This document shows, piece after piece, positions 25,097 to 29,856 of a DNA stretch of 29,856 nt (position 1 is its first letter; each line of letters opens with the position of its first letter). The translations under genes and the position numbers were made by a program. The notes under the pieces are model-generated. The model saw only the letters and a list, made by a program, of their open reading frames with translations. It had not been told where the DNA came from and did no database searches. Origin of the DNA: Candidatus Rifleibacteriota bacterium (GTDB lineage Bacteria; Riflebacteria; Ozemobacteria; Ozemobacterales; Ozemobacteraceae); NCBI GenBank assembly GCA_029565415.1, contig JAKQOH010000023.1, positions 1-29,856 of the forward strand, read 5' to 3'.

Positions 25097-26188
25097 ATGA
25101 AACGCACCCGACACGCCTCTCCGGCGCCGCAGGATGTGGCGGCCGCGCTCCTGGTCCTTTTCCTTCTGGCAGGCTTCGTTCCTGTTTCTGCCCTGGAACG
25201 CGTCTCGGCGCGGCTGGCAGCCTCCTACCCGCACTGGGGGAGCGGCCGGATCGCCGAACTGGTGCTCATCGACCGGTTCATCGAGCGTCATGCGGGGCGG
25301 GGGGCGGTGGCCGTGTTCGATTTCGACGGCACGATCATCAGCGAAGAATGGCCCGAAGCCGGCGGAACGCGCCGGAGCGGCCAGTCGGCCTGGCGGATCT
25401 GGTGCGCCCGGCACCTGAACGAGGTGCCGTTCGTGTTCCCCCGGCTCGATCTGGGCTTCGGGAGCGAGAACCATCGCGACACCATCCTGCGGCTCGACGC
25501 CATTCTCGAGGGACAGACGCGGGTCGAGGCGGCGGGCTGGCTCAAGTTCACCGGCCTGACCTCGTTCGAGGCCGGAATGACGCCGGATGACGTCCGCCGC
25601 GCCGTGGAGGCCTTCCTCTCGGAGCAGCCGCCTGCCGGCAAGGTGTTTTTCCCGATGCTCGACATCATGCAGCGCATGATCGACCGCGGCTGGCATGTCT
25701 GGATCGTCTCGGGCAGCAGCCCGCACTTCATCACGGCCGTGCTGGAGCATGTCGCGCGGACCTGCGAATACACGCCCGGCCGCCGGTACGATTTCCGGGG
25801 GATCCTGGCCGGAGCGTGGAACCCGTGCACGGCCGGTACCCCCGCAGGCGCCCGTCTCCTGGGCAACACCTCGAAGCTCGATGCGACGGGGCGGTTCTCC
25901 CTGGTTTACGACGATGCCTTCACCCAAAACCCCGCCAACGAGCCTTTCGTTCTCGAAAAAGAAGGGAAGCGCATCGCCCTCGAGTCCTGGATCGAGCCCG
26001 CCGAGCGGAAGCGCGCCATGTTCTGTGCCGGAAACAGCGATGGGGACGCCGTTCTCATGGAATTCATCACCGGCCGGGCGTCGGACACCCTCGGCCTGTT
26101 CGTCAATCCGCGCGGGAAGGCGTTCCAGGCTCTTCTGGGAAAACGGCAGTCCGTCCAGCTCGAGATGCACCCTGCCGTCGACCGGTGA
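25097..26188 (+). CDS. Exported HAD-superfamily phosphatase
   Basis: 363 residues from ATG 25097 (GGGAG 11 nt upstream); GTG 25088, overlapping the previous stop as GTGA, is the alternative. An N-terminal hydrophobic stretch (about 15-35, with LLVLFLLAGFVPVSA) is a signal peptide. The HAD core is complete: motif I VFDFDGT with nucleophile D75 and acid D77, motif II VSGSSPHF, a candidate motif III Lys in the NTSKLDA region, and motif IV GNSDGD with D315/D317. Spacing resembles the phosphoserine phosphatase-like subgroup with an alpha-helical cap between motifs I and II. It probably hydrolyses a phosphomonoester outside the cytoplasm; the substrate is unknown. Confidence 0.85.
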   Translation: MKRTRHASPAPQDVAAALLVLFLLAGFVPVSALERVSARLAASYPHWGSGRIAELVLIDRFIERHAGRGAVAVFDFDGTIISEEWPEAGGTRRSGQSAWRIWCARHLNEVPFVFPRLDLGFGSENHRDTILRLDAILEGQTRVEAAGWLKFTGLTSFEAGMTPDDVRRAVEAFLSEQPPAGKVFFPMLDIMQRMIDRGWHVWIVSGSSPHFITAVLEHVARTCEYTPGRRYDFRGILAGAWNPCTAGTPAGARLLGNTSKLDATGRFSLVYDDAFTQNPANEPFVLEKEGKRIALESWIEPAERKRAMFCAGNSDGDAVLMEFITGRASDTLGLFVNPRGKAFQALLGKRQSVQLEMHPAVDR

Positions 26189-26198
26189 TCCGCAGGGG

Positions 26199-26621
26199 CT
26201 AGCGCAGCAGGCCTTTCGCCACCATCCGCTCCGGGTTCTGGAACCGGCCCATCGCCGTCGGCATCGGCTGGAATCCGAGACCGGCATAGAACCCTTCCTT
26301 GCCGGGATTCGCGTAGAGAATGACGTTGCAGCCGGCCAGCCGGTCGAGCAGGCGCGTCATCAGCAGCTTTCCGAGGCCTTTTCCCTGATACGCGGGCAGC
26401 ACCACGATGTCATAGATCGCCGCCTGCGTGGTGCCGTCCGAGATCGCGCGGCCGAAGCCGGCCAGACGGGCCTCGTCGAACAGGAAGACGCGGCAGAAGC
26501 TTCCCTCGAATGCCCGACGGTGTTCCTCCGGCTCCCGGAAGGCCATCCCGACGAGGCGCAGCGAGTTGCGGACCTCTTCCCAGTCGATGTTTTCACAGGT
26601 TTCCCGGATCGTGATCGGCAT
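26199..26621 (-). CDS. GNAT-family N-acetyltransferase
   Basis: 140 residues from ATG 26621, which has GAAGGG 9 nt upstream; an ATG three codons earlier (26630) is possible. The acetyl-CoA-binding motif A is clear: IVVLPAYQGKGLGKLLM (about 71-87), with the QGKGLG pyrophosphate loop. The end, with FYAGLGFQP, is the usual motif B of small-molecule acetyltransferases. The family moves an acetyl group from acetyl-CoA to an amine; the acceptor is unknown. It converges with the HAD phosphatase gene, whose stop is 10 nt away, and lies just upstream of the tRNA-Leu that marks the edge of the mobile element. Confidence 0.88.
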   Translation of the reverse strand: MPITIRETCENIDWEEVRNSLRLVGMAFREPEEHRRAFEGSFCRVFLFDEARLAGFGRAISDGTTQAAIYDIVVLPAYQGKGLGKLLMTRLLDRLAGCNVILYANPGKEGFYAGLGFQPMPTAMGRFQNPERMVAKGLLR

Positions 26622-26644
26622 GAATTTCATCCCTTCATGAGGTG

Positions 26645-26673
26645 TTGCAATTTTTGGTAAGGTGTGGTATCGT
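26645..26673 (+). promoter_or_regulatory. Candidate promoter of tRNA-Leu
   Basis: TTGCAA (26645-26650) and TATCGT (26668-26673) are spaced by 17 nt, about 36 nt upstream of the tRNA 5' end. The AT-rich spacer contrasts with the GC-rich surroundings. Confidence 0.5.
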
Positions 26674-26709
26674 AATCAACAAGCAACCGGTTCGCAAGGC
26701 CGGTCACCC

Positions 26710-26794
26710 GCCCGGGTGGTGAAATTGGCAAACACGTAAGATTCAGGATCTTATGCCTATTACTGGCTTGCGGGTTCAAGTCCCGCCCTGGGCA
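26710..26794 (+). tRNA. tRNA-Leu (anticodon CAG)
   Basis: A class II tRNA of 85 nt. The 7-bp acceptor stem is GCCCGGG with CCTGGGC. The anticodon stem TAAGA/TCTTA closes loop TTCAGGA, giving anticodon CAG at 26744-26746. A long variable arm, as expected for leucine, is followed by the T arm GCGGG-TTCAAGT-CCCGC. The discriminator base is A; CC then G follows, so CCA is not fully encoded. An integrase gene lies immediately downstream, so the 3' end is the likely attachment site. Confidence 0.95.
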
Positions 26795-26799
26795 CCGTT

Positions 26800-26818
26800 G
26801 GACAATATGATATTGTCC
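26800..26818 (+). other. Perfect hairpin just after tRNA-Leu
   Basis: GGACAATA-TGA-TATTGTCC is an 8-bp perfect stem with a 3-nt loop, 5 nt after the tRNA. No T run follows. It may help 3' processing of the tRNA or be part of the recombination region. Confidence 0.5.
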
Positions 26819-26831
26819 GAATTCATCCGAG

Positions 26832-26857
26832 AACCCGCCTAAACAGCGGGTTTTTTT
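26832..26857 (+). terminator. Intrinsic terminator of the tRNA-Leu transcript
   Basis: AACCCGC (26832-26838) pairs with GCGGGTT (26846-26852) around a 7-nt loop and runs directly into seven T (26851-26857). This is a textbook factor-independent terminator, separating the tRNA from the integrase. Confidence 0.9.
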
Positions 26858-26900
26858 GTTCTCATCACCCTATATCGTCCGGTTTCGTCCTTTGAAATAT

Positions 26901-26959
26901 GGGGGTAAGTGGGGGTAACTTTGGGGGTAGCTGACCAACGAGCGAGAGGAGTTACCCCC
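26901..26959. repeat. GGGGGTAA repeats upstream of the integrase
   Basis: GGGGGTAA occurs at 26901-26908 and 26911-26918, a GGGGGTAG variant at 26923-26930, and the inverted form GTTACCCCC at 26951-26959, next to the integrase ribosome site (AGAGGAG, 26945-26951). The same 9-mer reappears after the integrase gene. These may be integrase arm sites or operators. Confidence 0.5.
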
Positions 26960-26961
26960 AG

Positions 26962-28170
26962 ATGGCGCTAAGTGATGTCCTGATCCGCACGGCGAAGGCG
27001 ACCGACAAGGTTTTGAAATTGTTCGACGGCGGCGGGCTGTTCCTTCAAGTTACCCCCGCCGGCGGAAAATGGTGGCGACTGAAATACCGTTTCGCCGGCA
27101 AGGAAAAGCTTCTCGCGATCGGGACTTACCCCGACATCAGCCTGAAGGAAGCACGGCACCGCCAAGGCAAGGCAAAGGAACTTCTTGACGCCGGCATTGA
27201 TCCGAGCGACGAGCGGAAGGCAGTCAAAGCATCGGCGGCGGAGCGGGCGGCGAACAGTTTCGAGGTGATCGCCCGCGAGTGGTTCGCAAAATACGGGGCG
27301 GAGTTCTCCCCGGGCCACGCCGAACGGGTAGAGGTCCAGTTGACGAAGGATGTATACCCTTGGCTGGGTGGCCGGCCGGTGTCCGAGATCTCACCGCCGG
27401 AGCTGCTGCGGGTGGCGCGTCGGGTTGAAGACCGTGGCGCGATCGAGACGGCACACAGAATACTCGGGATCTGCGGCCGGATATTCCGCTATGCCGTGGG
27501 ATCGGGCCGGGCCGATCGTGACCCAACGGCCGACTTGCGCGGCATTCTGAAGCCGAAGCCGAAGGCGCAGCACCGTGCCGCCGTCACGGAACCCGATCGG
27601 GTGGGGGATCTCTTGCGGGCCATCGAGGGATACCACGGCAACATCACCGTGAAAATGGCGCTCGTGCTTGCGCCTCTCGTCTTCGTCCGTCCTGGGGAAC
27701 TGCGAAAGGCGGAATGGAAGGATATCGATCTCAACGCGGCGGAATGGAAATTCATCGTCACGAAGACGAAAACACAGCTCGTCGTGCCGCTGTCACGTCA
27801 GGCCGTGGCGATCCTCGAGGAACTTCATCCCCTGACCGGCGGCGGGCGGTATGTCTTCCCGAGTGCTCGAACGACGGAACGGCCGATGAGCGACAACGCC
27901 ATTCTTTCGGCGATGCGCAGGATGGGCATACCGAAAGATGAAATGTGTGGTCACGGCTTTCGTGCCATGGCTCGAACGCTGCTTGACGAGGTTCTACACT
28001 TCCCCGCCGATATCATCGAGCATCAGCTTGCCCACGCCGTTCGTGATCCGCTGGGCCGGGCGTATAACAGAACCACCAAGATCGACGAGCGCAGGAAGAT
28101 GATGCAGGAATGGGCGGACTACCTGGACGGCCTGAAAAACCAGAACATCCGACCGGGCCGGGTGGCGTGA
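26962..28170 (+). CDS. int: P4-type tyrosine integrase
   Basis: 402 residues, normal for P4/CP4-57-like integrases. The N-terminal DUF4102 arm-binding domain is recognisable (TDKVLKLFDGGGLFLQVTP and IGTYPDISLKEAR), followed by a SAM-like core-binding domain (about 95-190) and the catalytic domain. Catalytic residues visible are R243 in VRPGEL, H331-x-x-R334 in HGFR, H354 or H358, and nucleophile Y368 in AYNR. The RRKMMQEWADYLD tail is typical. It catalyses site-specific insertion and excision of the element at the adjacent tRNA-Leu. ATG 26962 has AGAGGAG 10 nt upstream. The protein looks intact, so the element may still be mobile if an excisionase is present; the AlpA-like protein is a candidate. 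Confidence 0.96.
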   Translation: MALSDVLIRTAKATDKVLKLFDGGGLFLQVTPAGGKWWRLKYRFAGKEKLLAIGTYPDISLKEARHRQGKAKELLDAGIDPSDERKAVKASAAERAANSFEVIAREWFAKYGAEFSPGHAERVEVQLTKDVYPWLGGRPVSEISPPELLRVARRVEDRGAIETAHRILGICGRIFRYAVGSGRADRDPTADLRGILKPKPKAQHRAAVTEPDRVGDLLRAIEGYHGNITVKMALVLAPLVFVRPGELRKAEWKDIDLNAAEWKFIVTKTKTQLVVPLSRQAVAILEELHPLTGGGRYVFPSARTTERPMSDNAILSAMRRMGIPKDEMCGHGFRAMARTLLDEVLHFPADIIEHQLAHAVRDPLGRAYNRTTKIDERRKMMQEWADYLDGLKNQNIRPGRVA

Positions 28171-28175
28171 CCTGT

Positions 28176-28202
28176 AAGGTGCTCAAGGTGCTCAAGATGC
28201 TC
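28176..28202 (+). repeat. Three tandem 9-bp repeats after the integrase
   Basis: AAGGTGCTC occurs twice (28176-28184, 28185-28193), followed by AAGATGCTC (28194-28202). The last copy pairs with GTGAGCA at 28214-28220 to form a 7-bp inverted repeat around GTTTTTGGT, which may also act as a weak terminator. Confidence 0.55.
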
Positions 28203-28214
28203 ACGTTTTTGGTG

Positions 28215-28254
28215 TGAGCAAGTTACCCCCGTCGGTGATGAGCAAGTTACCCCC
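28215..28254 (+). repeat. Two direct 16-bp repeats carrying the GTTACCCCC motif
   Basis: TGAGCAAGTTACCCCC occurs at 28215-28230 and 28239-28254, a 24-bp period. The core is shared with the motifs upstream of the integrase. Its place just before the ribosome site of the next gene suggests an operator or integrase arm-site cluster. Confidence 0.6.
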
Positions 28255-28277
28255 AAAATTCAACCGGGAGGAAAACC

Positions 28278-28577
28278 ATGGAACATCAATACCCTGTCCT
28301 TCTTCATCCTGCCGAACGCGCGGCCGGCTGGTTCGCGATACAGGCACCGGATAACACCCTGGAACCGGCGATAAAGGCCGGGGATATCTGCTACTTCGAT
28401 CCGACAGCCGCACCGGAAGCGGGTGATATTGTCGCCATAGGTGACGCGGCCGGCGGCGTGTCGATCCGCCACGCGGTCAACCAGGGCGGGCCGGTGCTGG
28501 GTGTTCTGGACCGACGGGTAAGATACCACAAGCGGGGCGATGTAACCCGAACGACCGAGGCGAAGGAAACGCCGTGA
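28278..28577 (+). CDS. Stand-alone S24 (LexA/CI C-terminal)-like protein without the catalytic dyad
   Basis: 99 residues with a good ribosome site (GGGAGG, 6 nt upstream). Residues about 18-66 match the S24 peptidase fold of LexA and phage repressors: WFAIQAPDNTLEPAIKAGDICYF corresponds to the usual V-x-G-D-S-M-E-P-x-x-x-x-G-D segment, and GDIVAIGDAAGGVSIRHA to the strand holding the catalytic Lys. The Ser is replaced by Thr (T27) and the Lys by Arg (R64), so normal self-cleavage is unlikely. There is no DNA-binding domain. Such small proteins occur in satellites and may act as dimerisation partners or antirepressors of full-length repressors, which is speculation. The stop overlaps the next start by 4 nt. 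Confidence 0.75.
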   Translation: MEHQYPVLLHPAERAAGWFAIQAPDNTLEPAIKAGDICYFDPTAAPEAGDIVAIGDAAGGVSIRHAVNQGGPVLGVLDRRVRYHKRGDVTRTTEAKETP

Positions 28578-29257
28578 TCAGGGGGCGGCCACGAAAAGAG
28601 CCACCGCCGGCGGCATGGTTCGACTTGAAAAAGTATGCCGGGGCTGGGGATCTCAGTATCGAGGAGTGGCGCATTCAGTTTTGCGCGCGGGCGCTCATCG
28701 GCAGCGTCCAGGCCGGCGACTCTTCCGCCGTTGACGAGCTTCGCGAGCGAGTTCGGGAGCGGGGCATCCTTGGCGCCTCGGACATTCCGAAAGGCTACTT
28801 CAATTCTCCGGCGCCCTGCGGCATCGAGGAACTGACCTTCGAAGAGATGAGGGAACGATCAGGGAACAAAGCATTCGAGCGCGAACGGGCGGCCATCGGG
28901 GACGGCTATATCGTGGTGAACTTGCGTCTGCCGCTGCGAGAACTCCAAAAGCAGTTCGGCGCCACGGTGAAGCGCATGCAGCGCTCATACACTGCTGATC
29001 TGAAAAAGCAGATAACGCCCGAAGAATGGGCCGGGTTGAAGGTCTTGCCGTATATCGACCTGCAACAATGGGCGATGGAGGCGCACGGGAAGCGGCTACC
29101 GCCTTCGGTAATGACCAGACTGCTGTTCCCGTATAAAGGCGATCGGGCAGGCGGAGAGAACGAAGACGCCGTGCGCCACCTTGCGGAGTTGACGCCGAAG
29201 CTGCTGGACAGCCGTTTCCTTTTGTCGATGCGGGTTATAAAACCGGACGAAAAATAA
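28574..29257 (+). CDS. DUF6387-like protein of the mobile element
   Basis: 227 residues. GTG 28574 lies in a GTGA overlap with the previous stop, with AAGGA 6 nt upstream. Residues 14-32, with WFDLKKYAGAGDLSIEEW, resemble the opening of DUF6387 proteins, often found in phages and islands; the match is from memory. The rest is helical and charged, including a segment around 118-140 (LRLPLRELQKQF) and a C-terminal helix-rich region. No catalytic motif is visible. The function is unknown; element regulation or replication is possible. Confidence 0.65.
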   Translation: MIRGRPRKEPPPAAWFDLKKYAGAGDLSIEEWRIQFCARALIGSVQAGDSSAVDELRERVRERGILGASDIPKGYFNSPAPCGIEELTFEEMRERSGNKAFERERAAIGDGYIVVNLRLPLRELQKQFGATVKRMQRSYTADLKKQITPEEWAGLKVLPYIDLQQWAMEAHGKRLPPSVMTRLLFPYKGDRAGGENEDAVRHLAELTPKLLDSRFLLSMRVIKPDEK

Positions 29258-29272
29258 ATATTTTCGTTCCGG
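29243..29272 (+). terminator. Inverted repeat over the stop codon of the DUF6387-like gene
   Basis: CCGGACGAAAA (29243-29253) pairs with TTTTCGTTCCGG (29261-29272) with one bulged T. The TAA stop (29255-29257) lies in the loop. No T run follows, so it is a possible but weak terminator. Confidence 0.4.
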
Positions 29273-29291
29273 GTAATTCGATGCCTCGGTG

Positions 29292-29332
29292 AATACCTTC
29301 GTGTGTAGTCCAATATAAAACACGGAGGTATT
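29292..29332 (+). promoter_or_regulatory. Hairpin that would sequester the AlpA ribosome site
   Basis: AATACCTTCGTGT (29292-29304) pairs along 13 bp with ACACGGAGGTATT (29320-29332); the only non-Watson-Crick pair is G-U. The 3' arm contains the GGAGG ribosome site (29324-29328) of the AlpA-type gene, and the 15-nt loop contains TATAAA (29314-29319). It could be an RNA switch on translation or a protein-binding operator around a -10 element. Confidence 0.55.
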
Positions 29333-29335
29333 TTT

Positions 29336-29530
29336 ATGTCTGATCTTCCCACGACCGGCTTCCTGCGACTTCCGCAAGTTCTTCAATTCATCCCGGTATC
29401 GCGGTCCACGTGGTGGGCGGGGTGCGCGTCGGGCCGTTATCCGAAGCCCTGCAAGCTGGGACCGCGCACGACCGCATGGAGGGCCGAAGACATTCGCGCA
29501 CTGATCGAGACGGCGGGGGCGGCAAAATGA
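29336..29530 (+). CDS. AlpA-family transcriptional regulator/excisionase-like protein
   Basis: 64 residues, a typical AlpA length. The sequence GFLRLPQVLQFIPVSRSTWW followed by G-R-Y-P-K-P-C-K-L and TTAWRAEDIRALI is the winged-helix (MerR-like) AlpA fold: a turn helix choosing the site, a wing, then a short helix. AlpA of the CP4-57 element activates its integrase, and relatives act as excisionases, so this protein probably controls integration and excision of the element. GGAGG lies 7 nt upstream of ATG 29336 inside a hairpin. The stop overlaps the next start as ATGA. Confidence 0.93.
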   Translation: MSDLPTTGFLRLPQVLQFIPVSRSTWWAGCASGRYPKPCKLGPRTTAWRAEDIRALIETAGAAK

Positions 29531-29655
29531 GCAAAAAAAGAAGCCGCACGCCGAAGCGCACGACTCATCATATCAAGAGATATCGTATCAGGTTTCAGCC
29601 CATGTTTCAACCCTGGTTTCAAGAGTTCACGCGCGGGCTGGGGGTGGGGCGATGA
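29527..29655 (+). CDS. Small basic protein of the mobile element (42 residues)
   Basis: ATG 29527 overlaps the AlpA stop by 4 nt. The 42-residue product is very basic, starting MSKKRSRTPKRTTHH, with aromatic residues and Gln near the end (FQPMFQPWFQ). It has no recognised family. Short basic proteins downstream of AlpA are common in satellites; nucleic-acid binding is a guess. Translational coupling to AlpA is the main support. Confidence 0.5.
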   Translation: MSKKRSRTPKRTTHHIKRYRIRFQPMFQPWFQEFTRGLGVGR

Positions 29656-29720
29656 ACGTTGCCGAACGGCAGGTATCTTGCTTCCAGAACTCGTTCAATG
29701 ACATACCCATCAAAACGTAA
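29652..29720 (+). CDS. Possible 22-residue reading frame, perhaps a truncated gene
   Basis: ATG 29652 overlaps the previous stop by 4 nt (ATGA), continuing the coupled series, and the frame ends at TAA 29718-29720. The peptide is too short to assign. It may be a leader, or the start of a gene broken by a frameshift or stop. An overlapping frame (29698-29808, 36 residues) follows. Confidence 0.25.
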   Translation: MNVAERQVSCFQNSFNDIPIKT

Positions 29721-29808
29721 GCGGATAATAAACACCACCTTTTCAGGTGATGTTCAGGCGGGAACGATCGAGATACTGCGGAAGCAGGGCTCGTCGCTCG
29801 GTATCTGA
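29698..29808 (+). CDS. Possible 36-residue basic reading frame near the window edge
   Basis: The frame from ATG 29698 to TGA 29806-29808 encodes MTYPSKRKRII and continues to a short helical tail. It overlaps the preceding 22-residue frame and has no good ribosome site. It could be an independent small protein or the remains of a disrupted gene. The last 48 bases of the window show nothing I can assign. Confidence 0.2.
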   Translation: MTYPSKRKRIINTTFSGDVQAGTIEILRKQGSSLGI

Positions 29809-29856
29809 TGTTGCCTTCGGAACCTCTGTGAATAGAAGCCGTAGATAGGTATATGG

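Larger units (their letters stand above)
26770..29856 (+). mobile_element. Integrative element or phage satellite in tRNA-Leu, left part only
   Basis: A P4-type integrase directly after a tRNA, followed by an S24-like protein, a DUF6387-like protein and an AlpA-type regulator, is the usual start of a tRNA-integrated genomic island or satellite. The attachment core should lie in the tRNA 3' half (about 26770-26796). I find no second copy of it before 29856, so the right end is outside the window. Replication, capsid or cargo genes are not seen. GTG starts, 4-nt overlaps and short genes mark the element as compact. Confidence 0.75.

Noticed and set aside
29410..29526. N-terminal extension of the 42-residue basic protein
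   Set aside because: It overlaps AlpA in another frame; the ATGA junction at 29527 gives a natural coupled start.
26710..29856. CRISPR array or known anti-phage system in the element
   Set aside because: The only repeats are short motif clusters near the integrase; none has spacer-like organisation, and no defence gene motifs are seen in the visible part.

Overview
The window is GC-rich bacterial DNA. It starts with an AT-richer stub of about 150 bases and ends in a mobile element that integrated beside a tRNA gene. Signal peptides, GTG/TTG starts and many multi-membrane-span sensors suggest an uncultured environmental bacterium. The phylum cannot be fixed from sequence alone; the style recalls lineages such as Candidatus Riflebacteria, but that is a weak guess.

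Layout. (1) 43-9563: three large paralogous membrane sensors on the + strand, each with membrane segments, extracytoplasmic parts, HAMP and an output domain. The first ends in a PP2C/SpoIIE phosphatase and the next two in class III nucleotide cyclase domains; a pRiA4b ORF-3-like gene lies between the first and second. The two cyclases overlap by 4 nt and have complementary active-site losses, as in the C1/C2 halves of mammalian adenylyl cyclases. This is the most interesting signal in the window. (2) 9568-15112, minus strand: rubrerythrin, then an alpha/beta hydrolase overlapping a tripartite hybrid histidine kinase. (3) 15324-18979, plus strand: an esterase with a starch-binding-like domain, a secreted protein of the family often labelled asparagine synthetase B, and a rubredoxin-reductase-like flavoprotein. 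(4) 19049-22972: a 47-residue membrane protein, metK with a consensus promoter, a polysaccharide deacetylase whose first codons lie inside the metK terminator, and nadB. (5) 23023-26621: a HAMP protein without output domain, an acidic exported protein, a secreted protein of unknown function, an exported HAD phosphatase and a GNAT acetyltransferase. (6) 26710-29856: tRNA-Leu(CAG) followed by the integrase end of a genomic island or phage satellite, with an S24-like protein lacking its catalytic dyad, a DUF6387-like protein, an AlpA-type regulator and a chain of tiny overlapping ORFs. The far end of the element lies outside the window.

How parts may work together. The sensor block could couple envelope signals to a cyclic nucleotide and to a serine/threonine phosphatase. 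Rubrerythrin and the flavoprotein fit one NAD(P)H-to-peroxide detoxification route, though they are in separate transcription units. Housekeeping functions are metK (S-adenosylmethionine) and nadB (NAD synthesis). The first ~40 codons of the first gene look like a phage tail protein joined in frame to a truncated host sensor, which is either a real recombination or an assembly chimera.
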